DNA from: Flavilitoribacter sp020436695
Lineage (GTDB): Bacteria > Bacteroidota > Bacteroidia > Chitinophagales > Saprospiraceae
Direction: 5' to 3'
Length of the DNA stretch: 64,000 nucleotides
Assembly: GCA_041392665.1 (NCBI GenBank)
Contig: JAWKLQ010000038.1
Span: 28,704-92,703 of the forward strand
Made by a program: the position numbers and the translations under genes. The notes under the pieces are model-generated. The model was not told the DNA's origin and ran no database searches. It worked only from the letters and a program-made list of their open reading frames with translations. This document shows, in pieces, positions 28,280 through 37,024 of this stretch; position 1 is the stretch's first letter, and every line of letters begins with the position of its first letter.

Positions 28280-29905
28280 ATGAATTGGGGCATTATTAAT
28301 CTCTGGCTCGGCCTGCTCATTGCCGGCGGGCTTTCCGCTGTATGGTGGATAGCCGACGCCTCCCATCCTCCGGGAGAGATCTGCGATAATGGCCTTGACG
28401 ATGATGCCGACGGTCTGATCGATCTCAACGATCCAGATTGTGCCTGCGCCAGTGTAGAACCCATTTCCCTTATTCCCAATCCCTCTTTTGAAGAGCGTAG
28501 TTGTTGTCCGCGCAACCACAGCCAGTTGAGCTGTGCCGATACCTGGATACAGGCTTCGGAAGCCACCACTGATTATCTGCATATGTGCGGCTGGACCGGC
28601 TGGGACTACATCCCGACGCCTTTTCCGTTTCCGGATGGTGAGGGTTGTGTTGGTTTCCGCAACGGACGTTTTGCTACCAATGAGTTTACTGATGTCAAGG
28701 AGCCCAATTTTAAGGAATACGCCGGCGCCTGCCTGTTGTCGCCGCTGCGGGCCAACAACACTTATCTCTTTCGCTTTTATATCGGGTTCTCCCAGTCCAA
28801 GAACTCGCCGCCAACCGAGGTGACCTTCTTCGGCACGACGGATTGCTCCAACCTGCCCTTCGGCGTAGGGAACCGGGAATTCGGTTGCCCTTCGAATGAT
28901 CCCAACTGGAAGCTCCTGGCGTCCGTCGGAGCCAGCGGTAATATGAATTGGGTACAACGCGAAGTGACGATCACCCCCCGGGAAGATATTTACGCCATTG
29001 CCGTCGGCCCTACCTGCCGGGAACTGAGCGGAGATGAAGACATTTATTATTTCTTCGACAATTTATTATTGGCCGATCAGAAAGCCTTTGAATTTCAGAT
29101 CACCGAACACGGCAATCCCTGTGTGGATACATTCTCCATGACGATCCCGGCTTATGACACGCTGCAGTACCAATGGTATCGCAACGGAGTAGCCATTCCG
29201 GGAGCTACCTCCGCCCGGCTGCGACCGGTGGGTCCCACAGGAAACTATCAGGTGCGGATCACCAGCCCTCAGGGCTGTAAATTGACCAACGATTATTTTT
29301 TCGAAAGGCCTGCTTTTTACGAAGAGCAGGAGGCGGTGATCTGCCACAATGAATATTATCAGTTTCATAGCCAGACCCTTTGGGAAACGGGCGTGTATAC
29401 CGAAACCCTGAAATCGGTGGAGCATTGTGACAGTGTCATCCAGTTGAGCCTCCGCGTAACGGATGATAAGGTGGATAGTATTGCGGTGAAACTGTTCGAA
29501 GGGGAGACCTTAAGAGTAGGGGCCTATAATTTTGCCATAGCCGGCGAGCATCTGGCCTATCTGACCACGAATATCGGTTGTGATAGTACCGTGCATATCG
29601 ATCTTGAATACTATCACGTCTATATCCCTTCCGCCTTTTCCCCCAATGATGACGGCGTAAACGATACTTTTTCCATTTTCGGTAACGAGGACCTGCTCAC
29701 GATCCAGTCCATGCGTATTTTTAATCGCTGGGGGCAATTGATGTACGAAGGTTCGGATTTGGCTCCCGACGCTCCCGACCTGGGTTGGAATGGAAAGACC
29801 CGGCTGGGCGTTGCTCCCGATGGCGTATACATCTATTCCATTGATCTGCTGATGGAAGACGGTCAGGTGAGGAATAAGAAAGGTTCGGTCACGCTAATTC
29901 GCTGA
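28280..29905 (+). CDS. Surface protein with gliding-motility-type (T9SS type B) C-terminal domain
   Basis: A 541-residue protein starting at 28280 with an N-terminal hydrophobic segment (MNWGIINLWLGLLIAGG). A calcium-loop-like DNGLDDDADGLIDLNDPDC (about 38-56) comes next, then a carbohydrate-binding-like jelly roll with many Cys (about 65-290), an Ig-like PKD segment (YQWYRNGVAIPGATSARL near 320), and a final domain with IPSAFSPNDDGVND, IFNRWGQLMYE and PDGVYIYSI, the hallmark of the gliding-motility-associated C-terminal (CHU_C) domain. It is therefore a T9SS type B cargo on the cell surface, probably an adhesin-like protein. Its binding target is unknown. Confidence 0.88.
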   Translation: MNWGIINLWLGLLIAGGLSAVWWIADASHPPGEICDNGLDDDADGLIDLNDPDCACASVEPISLIPNPSFEERSCCPRNHSQLSCADTWIQASEATTDYLHMCGWTGWDYIPTPFPFPDGEGCVGFRNGRFATNEFTDVKEPNFKEYAGACLLSPLRANNTYLFRFYIGFSQSKNSPPTEVTFFGTTDCSNLPFGVGNREFGCPSNDPNWKLLASVGASGNMNWVQREVTITPREDIYAIAVGPTCRELSGDEDIYYFFDNLLLADQKAFEFQITEHGNPCVDTFSMTIPAYDTLQYQWYRNGVAIPGATSARLRPVGPTGNYQVRITSPQGCKLTNDYFFERPAFYEEQEAVICHNEYYQFHSQTLWETGVYTETLKSVEHCDSVIQLSLRVTDDKVDSIAVKLFEGETLRVGAYNFAIAGEHLAYLTTNIGCDSTVHIDLEYYHVYIPSAFSPNDDGVNDTFSIFGNEDLLTIQSMRIFNRWGQLMYEGSDLAPDAPDLGWNGKTRLGVAPDGVYIYSIDLLMEDGQVRNKKGSVTLIR

Positions 29906-29986
29906 TCGCTTCAAAACATCGATTTGAATTTCCCTTATCTCAATTTCTAAAGGTCCCTGTATCCCAAAATCCCATCATCCAATAGT

Positions 29987-31759
29987 CTACCGATACAACT
30001 CCTCCACCTCCCGCTCATACGCAGCCAATATCTGCGGACGGATCAGCTTTAGGGTGTAAGTCAATAAGCCAGATTCTATCGTCCACTCCCGCTCGGTCAG
30101 ATGAAAGGATCGGATACGTTGAAAATTAGGCAGATCGGTATTTAGCAGATCTACCTCCTCTTTCATCTTCTCCCGGACCTTTACATTGAGTACCATGTAT
30201 TGCGGACTGGTCCAGTGGATCTGATGTACCCGGCACCATTGTTCCAGCAACTCGAAATTAGGCTTGATGATAGCCGTTACAAACGGGCGTTGAAAACCCA
30301 CCACCATAATTTGTTCGATGAAAGGGGACTGCTTGAAATGATTCTCCAGTACCTGTGGTGCGATATATTTTCCGGCGGAGGTCTTGAAGATATCCTTCTT
30401 CCTGTCCGTGATCTGCAGGAAACGTTTTTTGACGAATTTACCTACATCTCCGGTCTTCAGCCAACCGTCTTCGGTGAAGGCTTCCCTGGTCGCATCCTCA
30501 TCCCGGTAGTAGCCCCGCGTGACGTTCGGACCTCGTACCAGTATCTCACCTTCTCCATTCTCATCTGCGTCGGCAATGCGGATCTCCACGCCCGGTACCG
30601 GTACACCCACTGTACCGTAGCTGTACATGCCGGGACGAAACTGGTTAAGACTGATCACCGGTGAAGTTTCCGTCATGCCGTAGCCTTCACGTATGCGTAC
30701 ACCCATGGCGCCCAGCAAGCGGCCCAACTGAGGTTGTAAATGAGCTGCTCCGACAATGATGCCCTCCACCCGGCCACCCAGCCGATATTTCAGTCGATTG
30801 AATACCAGCAGGCGGGCCAGTTGCAGCTGTAACCAGTACAAAAAACGTTTACCGGGTCGTTCCCGGTAGCGCTGACCGATGCGCAACGCCCAGTCGAGCA
30901 CCTTGCGTTGTAGCAGGCGCCCTTCTTCACGGATGGATAAGAGCCTTTCGTACATTTTTTCAATGATGCGTGGCACCGCTGTAAAAAAATGTGGCCGGAC
31001 TTCCCGCAGAGCGCGTTCCAGATGTTCCCTTTTGACCACCAGATGCAGGCTCGATCCGGAAGCGATGGTAACGTAAATAGCGGTGCGTTCAAATATGTGG
31101 CTGAAGGGCAGGAAACTCAGGCTGGTCTTGCGGCGGTCCAAAGGCACCAGCGGCAGCACCGACAGCACGTTACTCACCAGATTGTGATGACTGAGCATTA
31201 CGCCCTTTGGAATTCCGGTAGTACCCGAGGTATAAATAATAGCGGCCAGATCTTCCGGCTGTACCTCCTCTTTACGCCTGTTAATCTCTTTCTGCATTTC
31301 AGAGGAATAGGCCACTAATAGATTCCAGTCTTCCTCCGGAGTGTTTGCCTGTCGGAGATAATACAGGTCGATCTCTTCCAGTTCTTTCGGCAGCGGCAGG
31401 AAGCGTTCGCCCAGTTTGGGATGGGCCATAAAACAATAGCGGGCTTCAGTATGCCGGAGGATGTGGTACAATTGTTCGGGCTGACTGGTAAAATGAACCG
31501 GGACCACAATAGCACCCACTTGCTGGATCGCCAGATCCAGAAAGATCCACTCGGCGGAAGCGAGATGCGGCAGGATCACCACACGTTCCCCTTTGGCTAC
31601 ACCCAGGCGAAGTAAGGCGGCACTATACTGATCGATCTTTTCCCGGCAGTCGGCGCTACTATATGCCACCCACTGGTCTTCTTCACGGTTGACGAGTGCC
31701 CGTTCGTTGGGATGCCGCTCGAGCTGGAAATCGATAATATCAAAGGTTCGGCGGATCAT
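29987..31759 (-). CDS. Long-chain acyl-CoA synthetase (AMP-binding)
   Basis: A 590-residue AMP-forming ligase. The adenylation signature YTSGTTGIPKG is at 176-186, followed by FSHIFERT, the A5-like GYGMTETSP near 370 and DGWLKTGDVGKF near 430, with DRKKDIFKTSAGKYIAP before the C-terminal lid. This motif set is typical of FadD15/LC-FACS enzymes that activate fatty acids for lipid synthesis or breakdown. The ATG overlaps the stop of the upstream alpha/beta hydrolase by 4 bp (31756-31759), so the two are translationally coupled in an operon of three. It has no membrane segment. Confidence 0.93.
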   Translation of the reverse strand: MIRRTFDIIDFQLERHPNERALVNREEDQWVAYSSADCREKIDQYSAALLRLGVAKGERVVILPHLASAEWIFLDLAIQQVGAIVVPVHFTSQPEQLYHILRHTEARYCFMAHPKLGERFLPLPKELEEIDLYYLRQANTPEEDWNLLVAYSSEMQKEINRRKEEVQPEDLAAIIYTSGTTGIPKGVMLSHHNLVSNVLSVLPLVPLDRRKTSLSFLPFSHIFERTAIYVTIASGSSLHLVVKREHLERALREVRPHFFTAVPRIIEKMYERLLSIREEGRLLQRKVLDWALRIGQRYRERPGKRFLYWLQLQLARLLVFNRLKYRLGGRVEGIIVGAAHLQPQLGRLLGAMGVRIREGYGMTETSPVISLNQFRPGMYSYGTVGVPVPGVEIRIADADENGEGEILVRGPNVTRGYYRDEDATREAFTEDGWLKTGDVGKFVKKRFLQITDRKKDIFKTSAGKYIAPQVLENHFKQSPFIEQIMVVGFQRPFVTAIIKPNFELLEQWCRVHQIHWTSPQYMVLNVKVREKMKEEVDLLNTDLPNFQRIRSFHLTEREWTIESGLLTYTLKLIRPQILAAYEREVEELYR

Positions 31760-32583
31760 ACGTTCAAGGCGGCAGGTTGGTGAATGTAATGACCATTGAG
31801 GATATCGTACAGGTATTGATGATATTCGGGATAATCCGGCAGATTATTGTGCCCACCGCCCTCAATGGTCAGCAACTGGGCCCGCCCGGGCTGTATTTTT
31901 TGCAGAAGAACGCTGTGCTCATAAGGGATCAACCGGTCTTTAGTGCCGTGGATCAGAAAAATGGGCGATTCTATTTTTTTGAAAAAGCGATCCGTCCGGA
32001 TCTGATACCGCAACAGCCAGCGCAGCGGCAGTATGTAACCGTAGCGCTTGATCTGGTGGAAAAAACTGTAGTAGGGAGAATCCAGGATCAGCATTTTCGG
32101 CTTATTCCAGGAGGCGATCCGGGCCGCGATGCCCGAGCCCATGGAGCGGCCGTAGATCACGATCTCATCCTCCGGATACTGCCGGCTGAGCCACTGATAC
32201 AGCGTTTGGGCATCGTTGTAAAGAATGTTTTCCGTGCGTTTGCCTTTGCTTTTTCCGAAGCCCCGGTAATCCATCATAAAGAAATCATAACCGTTGCTGA
32301 CAAAATCCTTGGCGAATTTTCCCCATCCCTTAATACTGCGGGAGTTGCCCTTGAGATAATAGATCACCCCTCTACTGTTGGGTACCCGGAAATGAATGGC
32401 ATTGATGTGACCGCCGTCTTCCATCTCGAAATCTTTTTCCTCAAAGTCAAAGGGGTATTTGTAAGTAAATTCATGCGGCAGGATCTCAGGGCGAAAGAAG
32501 AAGAAGTGTTGAAAAAAATAAAAGATGACACAGATCAACGCATAGGCAAGGGCAGGTATTAATATGAGGTTGGGCCAGGGCAT
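31756..32583 (-). CDS. Alpha/beta hydrolase (second of a tandem pair)
   Basis: A 275-residue membrane-anchored alpha/beta hydrolase with an N-terminal hydrophobic segment (about 4-30). The nucleophile elbow is GRSMGS with S147, the Asp lies in IHGTKDRLIP and the His in GGGHNNLPDY, giving a complete triad. It resembles BEM46/FrsA-like esterases or lipid lyases. The gene 83 bp upstream is a paralogue with the same motifs, and the acyl-CoA synthetase gene overlaps its stop, so lipid release and re-activation are the likely joint role (inference). Confidence 0.88.
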   Translation of the reverse strand: MPWPNLILIPALAYALICVIFYFFQHFFFFRPEILPHEFTYKYPFDFEEKDFEMEDGGHINAIHFRVPNSRGVIYYLKGNSRSIKGWGKFAKDFVSNGYDFFMMDYRGFGKSKGKRTENILYNDAQTLYQWLSRQYPEDEIVIYGRSMGSGIAARIASWNKPKMLILDSPYYSFFHQIKRYGYILPLRWLLRYQIRTDRFFKKIESPIFLIHGTKDRLIPYEHSVLLQKIQPGRAQLLTIEGGGHNNLPDYPEYHQYLYDILNGHYIHQPAALNV

Positions 32584-32666
32584 GCTTCGTTTTTAATGTT
32601 ACCTGGCTGAATATGCGAAAAAATATTCAGAATGAGGTAATATTTTGTTTTCATCATGCTCGTTCC

Positions 32667-33470
32667 TTATTTCAATAGATCGGCCAACAGTTCCTGATAT
32701 TCCGGAAAATGGCGCAGGTCATTATGACTGCCGTCTTTGATGGTAATAAACTGATCGTCGGGTTTAAGCAGCGGTTTGAGTTGAGTAGCTACCCGGTAGG
32801 GGATCACGCCGTCATTCGTACCGTGAAAGATACTGATGGGATAGTCCACCTGCTGGATATATTGATCTACCGGGAATTTGGGGTGCGGCTGAAAGGGGAC
32901 CAACGCAACGGAAGCCTGCTTTCTGAACAACTGGGCCATATTGGAAAAAGGCGTCTCCAGGATCAACTGCCGTGCGGGATGTCGGGCTGCCAGCCAACTG
33001 GCCGGGCCCGAACCCAGGGATCTTCCGTAGATAATAATACGGTCGGCGGGGAAGCGTTCCTGTGCCCAATTTAATGCCAGTTCGGCGCTGCGATATAGCC
33101 CTTCCTCCGTTGCTTTTCCATCACTTTTGCCGTAACCCGGATAATCGATTGCCAACACTTCGTATCCGTGCCGGGTGATATCAGCGGTATATCGTCCCCA
33201 TCGTTGCAAATTATCAGCATTACCGTGAAAGTAAAGTACCAGCCCTTTGACGGTATCTTCAGCGGCGAAGTGTAGGGCATTCAGTCGTTCTCCGGATTCC
33301 TCATGTATGAGAAAGAGCTCGGTAAAGGAGTGGTCAAAATTAAACTGATGATCAGGCGGCAGCACGTCCGGCTGGAACACAATGCGCGGGTGGAATACGT
33401 ACAGTAATCCCAAAACCGACAGATAGATAACGATACCGGTGATCACAATTCTTTTGATTCGATGTAACAA
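32667..33470 (-). CDS. Alpha/beta hydrolase (first of a tandem pair)
   Basis: A 267-residue hydrolase, about the same length and layout as its downstream neighbour: N-terminal hydrophobic segment (about 9-26), LYFHGNADNLQRWG oxyanion region, GRSLGS with S151, HGTNDGVIPYRV with the acid, and GSHNDLRHFPEY with the His. The two genes most likely arose by tandem duplication. The start is read as TTG (33468-33470); GTG at codon 9 is possible but would cut into the membrane segment. It is the first gene of the three-gene lipid operon. Confidence 0.88.
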   Translation of the reverse strand: MLHRIKRIVITGIVIYLSVLGLLYVFHPRIVFQPDVLPPDHQFNFDHSFTELFLIHEESGERLNALHFAAEDTVKGLVLYFHGNADNLQRWGRYTADITRHGYEVLAIDYPGYGKSDGKATEEGLYRSAELALNWAQERFPADRIIIYGRSLGSGPASWLAARHPARQLILETPFSNMAQLFRKQASVALVPFQPHPKFPVDQYIQQVDYPISIFHGTNDGVIPYRVATQLKPLLKPDDQFITIKDGSHNDLRHFPEYQELLADLLK

Positions 33471-33584
33471 ACTGTAGTATTAAAACAAGCCTAAAGCGCA
33501 GCTGTTTATCGTGCTGCAGCTTCTTTTAATGTTAAACTTAAATTAATCTAATGTTAATTTAATGTAAACTAATAATTAATTTCG

Positions 33585-33592
33585 TATATTTG
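33585..33592 (+). promoter_or_regulatory. Candidate -7 box in an AT-rich divergent spacer
   Basis: TATATTTG matches TAnnTTTG and lies in a very AT-rich stretch 146 bp before the plus-strand gene at 33738. A heptamer-type repeat separates it from that gene. Confidence 0.4.
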
Positions 33593-33618
33593 TGACATAG
33601 AATAGTCCATTATACCCT

Positions 33619-33685
33619 TAAGTCGTAAGTCCATTGGTCAATAGCAAAAAGCTAGTGACTGAAGGACCTACGGCTTTCGACTATT
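33619..33685. repeat. Degenerate heptamer inverted repeat
   Basis: AAGTCGTAAGTCC near 33620 and GGACCTACGGCTTTCGACT near 33664-33682 pair imperfectly. This is the same word family as at 16734 and 24209, but here it lies between divergent genes, in a promoter region. Confidence 0.4.
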
Positions 33686-33737
33686 TGGCTACTCACTCCA
33701 AATATTTGATTTCTAAATTAAGAGATATTTCTAAAAA

Positions 33738-34259
33738 ATGTCTCAAAAACACTCAATTATGGCCAAGATAAAATTCAAAGAAACGCAGCGGTACCGGCAT
33801 TGGGAGGTCATTGCTTTATTGGCCATCCTGACTTTGGGTACTGCTATCCGCCTGACTTATACCGCTATTGTCGGAGGTCAGGGGCAACTGAGTAATCTGA
33901 CGATGGGTAGCTTGCTGCTGATCAGTTTGTTGGTAGCGATGATATACCTGCTGAAGGTAAAAATGATCGTGAAAGTAGATAAGAAAGGGATCAAATACAG
34001 TATTTATCCCTGGCAGAACAGTAAGCGCCGGATCCACTGGGAAGAGGTCGATCAGTTTGAAATCGTCGATCTGCCCGAGCAGGCAGCCATGAGCGGCTGG
34101 AATGTGCAGTACGGAAGCTCACTGCGCGGCTGGAATATGGGTAATCGCCGGGGAATACGCATTGATCTGCGCAACGGCGAGCATTATTTCCTGGGGGTCA
34201 ATGATTTGGATCAACTGGAGGATACCCTTGGAGAATTGTTTGAAGAAGAGGATGATTAG
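33738..34259 (+). CDS. Membrane protein with PH-like cytoplasmic domain, function unknown
   Basis: A 173-residue protein with two hydrophobic helices (about 23-45 and 56-74) followed by a beta-rich soluble domain (KVDKKGIKYSIYPWQ, RRIHWEEVDQFEIVDL, GIRIDLRNGEHYFLGV) and an acidic end. The layout resembles bacterial PH-like domains set behind two membrane helices. No catalytic site is seen. The start at 33738 has the A-rich context CTAAAAA; an ATG seven codons later is an alternative. It is separated from the RNA repair genes by a MITE. Confidence 0.65.
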   Translation: MSQKHSIMAKIKFKETQRYRHWEVIALLAILTLGTAIRLTYTAIVGGQGQLSNLTMGSLLLISLLVAMIYLLKVKMIVKVDKKGIKYSIYPWQNSKRRIHWEEVDQFEIVDLPEQAAMSGWNVQYGSSLRGWNMGNRRGIRIDLRNGEHYFLGVNDLDQLEDTLGELFEEEDD

Positions 34260-34298
34260 TCTCATCCCATAGATCCTTTTACCGAAGACGCTGTATCA

Positions 34299-34414
34299 TA
34301 AGAGACTGTTTTAAAACTGCTGCTGCTGGCGACATCTCCTTTACGTAGCCGCTACGGCGGAGCATGGAAATCCGCGTTTTGTAGCCCTGTGAGAGGTTTT
34401 AAAACAGTCTCTTA
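34299..34414. mobile_element. MITE copy A, 116 bp, perfect 19-bp terminal inverted repeats
   Basis: TAAGAGACTGTTTTAAAAC at 34299-34317 is exactly repeated in inverse at 34396-34414. An inner segment CTACAAAACGCGGATTT (reverse strand, near 34369-34385) and a CTGCTGCTGGCGA block at the other end are shared with copy B at 49052. There is no coding capacity. It lies between a convergent gene pair. No target duplication is obvious by eye. Confidence 0.8.
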
Positions 34415-34465
34415 GTAAATTTTGCTTTTACTTTTCTGCATCAGAACGCTGAGACGGCCACGATG

Positions 34466-37024
34466 TTACAATGCCGGATCCACCGGTTCGCTTTCCAGTG
34501 CCAATACTCCGAATACACTCTCATGCACCCGGCTAAAGGCATCCCGACGCACAAAATGTTCCAGTGCCTTCATGCCCAGGGCAAATTCCCGTAAGGCCAG
34601 CGAGCGCTTACGTGACAAACCGCGCCTTTTAAGTCTGGCCAATTGCTCGGATACCGTATAATCAGGGCCATAAATGATACGGAGGTATTCCCGTCCACGG
34701 CATTTTACAGCCGGCTGTACCAGTCTCCCCTGATGGCGGTTAATGAAATCCAACGGCTTCACGACCATGCCTTCACCTCCTTTTTGCGTCAGTTCCAGCC
34801 ACCAGTCGGTCGCCTGTTGGATGACGTCAGGATCATCCAGGTCAACTACCTGATACTGTGTAGCCAGCAGGAATGGATCGTTTTGGCAAAAGTCGGCCAG
34901 TTGCTGCATATGCCAGAGATGATCCCGATCGGTATGCACTGCGGTCTCCGTTGCCAGTAAGTGAAATGGAGCCAGACGATAATCCTCCGGCTTTTCCGTT
35001 TCCCAGCAATATTGCCGATAAGCATCCTGAAAACGCGTCAGGCGGTTTTGCGCACTTTCTAATTTGGTCATTAGTGTGCCCGTGTTCAGTCCTCTTGCTT
35101 CGGCTCGCTGTAGGGCCTGCCGGCTATGGTGGAGTGCGAGTTGACCGGATGCGCCGACTGCTGCGTATTGGTTTTGCAGCAATGCCTTTGCTTTGGCCGA
35201 CCAGGGCATCAGTTCGGCATCCAGCAACACCCAGTCGGTCTGTAGCTTTTCCCAGAAACCGGATTCATCCATTGCCTGGCGCAGCCGTTCCAGCAGTTCC
35301 TGTTCCAGGGCCTTCTCGGAGAAAAAAGCTCGTCCGGTACGCGTATAGATGGTGCCGATACCTTCTCCTTGGATACCGAAACGACGGGCAATCACCGACT
35401 CATCTCTACCCAACACAACTACCGCCCGGGAACCCATGTGTTTTTCCTGACATACTACCTGCCGAATGCCCTGGTTTCGAAAATAATCGAAAGTTTCCAA
35501 AGGGTGTTCCAGATAGTTTTCGGCTGCTGCTGTTTCTACCGGTGACATGGTGGGTGGGAGGTAGATCAACCACTTCGGATTGACGGCAAAGCGACTCATG
35601 ATCTCCAGTGCGGCAATGGCGTTTTCTTCCCGGATCGTCACTACGCCGTGCAGACCCGTTTCGATAGATCGCTTACCCAGAACGTCTTCGAGATCGGGCA
35701 ATTGATCTTTATCTTCTTCCAAAGCAGTGGTTTTTACTTCCTGCAATGGGCGGGCTGATTGAGCGTATTCCTGTGCTGCCGGCACGCTGATCATTTCGCG
35801 TTCCGGATAACGAAGTGCCGTCAGTTGTCCGCCGAATACACAACCGGTATCGATATCGATGGTATTGTTATACCACTGGGCTTCTGTTACGGGTGTATGT
35901 CCGTACACGACCAGGGCTTTGCCGCGGTAGTCCCGGGCCCAGTTGTAGCGCACCGGTAGCCCGAATTCATCGATCTCGCCGCTGGTCTCTCCGTACAAAC
36001 AAAACGCGCGAACGGCTTTTGAAGTACGCCCCTGCATCGCTTCTCCCAGTCCGGCGTGGGCGACTACCAGCCGACCCTCATCCAATACATAATGACTGAT
36101 CAGTCCTCTGAGAAACGAGGGTACCGCTTCCAGAAATTCCGGTGATTCGTCTTCCAGTTGTGCCAATGTTTGCTCAAGCCCATGCTTTATCTGGACATTC
36201 CTGCCCTGTAGCTTTCGCAGGAGTTTGTCATCGTGGTTGCCGCACACGACCAGCGCATTTCCTGCCTCCTGCATGGACATGACCAGTCGTAATACTTCAT
36301 TGGAAGCAGGGCCCCGGTCAACGAGGTCACCCACAAAAATGGCCGTCCGACCTTCCGGTGCTTTCACGGTATATCCCCAATTGCGGAGCCGGTCGCGATG
36401 GCGGGTAATGCGGTACCCCAGTAGCGTAAGTAGCTCACGCAATTCGTCGAAACAACCGTGCACGTCGCCGATGATATCGAATGGGCCTTGCAATTCTTTT
36501 TTGTTCGACCAGATCTTTTTACGCTCAATGCTCAGGGCCGCGATCTGTTCTTCCGTTTTCAGTTCGTAAAAACGGTGAAAGCCTTCTTTTTTCAGCAGGC
36601 GGAAAGAGGACTTCATTTGCCGGCGATGGTTCCGGAGTACATGGGGCCGCAATTGGCGGTCCGGCCGGATTTCATTACGCTGCAAAAGGATCTGCTCAGG
36701 AAGATTCAGCGCTATACCAATGGCGAAAACGTGGTATTTCCGAGCCAGCGCCACCAGTAACTGGCGGGCTTCCGTCTGAACGTTAGTCGCATCTACTACG
36801 GTGAGCAAACCTCTTTTCAGTCGTTTCTCAACGATAAAGTGCAGTAGTTCAAAGGTATCGGTATTGGCATCCATCGCATTCTCATCATCGGCTACGGTAG
36901 CGCGGCAATAGTCGGAGCTGATCACTTCGGTATTTCGAAAATGCCTCCGGGCGAAGGTAGATTTTCCGGATGAACTGGCGCCCATCAGGACGACCAGGCA
37001 TAGATCTGGGATTTCGATTTTCAT
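34466..37024 (-). CDS. pnkp: Polynucleotide kinase-phosphatase-ligase Pnkp (RNA repair)
   Basis: An 852-residue three-module RNA end-healing and sealing enzyme. The 5'-kinase has P-loop GASSSGKS with K21; the binuclear-metal phosphatase has D187, H189 (GDVHG), D233 (GDLVDRGP), N263 and H264 (CGNHD); the nucleotidyltransferase has EKHMGS with K528 as adenylate-accepting Lys. These positions closely follow Clostridium thermocellum Pnkp. The ATG overlaps the upstream hen1 stop by 4 bp, so the two are translationally coupled. In the studied system Pnkp and Hen1 form a complex that repairs ribotoxin-cleaved tRNAs and adds a 2'-O-methyl mark to prevent re-cutting. Confidence 0.96.
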   Translation of the reverse strand: MKIEIPDLCLVVLMGASSSGKSTFARRHFRNTEVISSDYCRATVADDENAMDANTDTFELLHFIVEKRLKRGLLTVVDATNVQTEARQLLVALARKYHVFAIGIALNLPEQILLQRNEIRPDRQLRPHVLRNHRRQMKSSFRLLKKEGFHRFYELKTEEQIAALSIERKKIWSNKKELQGPFDIIGDVHGCFDELRELLTLLGYRITRHRDRLRNWGYTVKAPEGRTAIFVGDLVDRGPASNEVLRLVMSMQEAGNALVVCGNHDDKLLRKLQGRNVQIKHGLEQTLAQLEDESPEFLEAVPSFLRGLISHYVLDEGRLVVAHAGLGEAMQGRTSKAVRAFCLYGETSGEIDEFGLPVRYNWARDYRGKALVVYGHTPVTEAQWYNNTIDIDTGCVFGGQLTALRYPEREMISVPAAQEYAQSARPLQEVKTTALEEDKDQLPDLEDVLGKRSIETGLHGVVTIREENAIAALEIMSRFAVNPKWLIYLPPTMSPVETAAAENYLEHPLETFDYFRNQGIRQVVCQEKHMGSRAVVVLGRDESVIARRFGIQGEGIGTIYTRTGRAFFSEKALEQELLERLRQAMDESGFWEKLQTDWVLLDAELMPWSAKAKALLQNQYAAVGASGQLALHHSRQALQRAEARGLNTGTLMTKLESAQNRLTRFQDAYRQYCWETEKPEDYRLAPFHLLATETAVHTDRDHLWHMQQLADFCQNDPFLLATQYQVVDLDDPDVIQQATDWWLELTQKGGEGMVVKPLDFINRHQGRLVQPAVKCRGREYLRIIYGPDYTVSEQLARLKRRGLSRKRSLALREFALGMKALEHFVRRDAFSRVHESVFGVLALESEPVDPAL

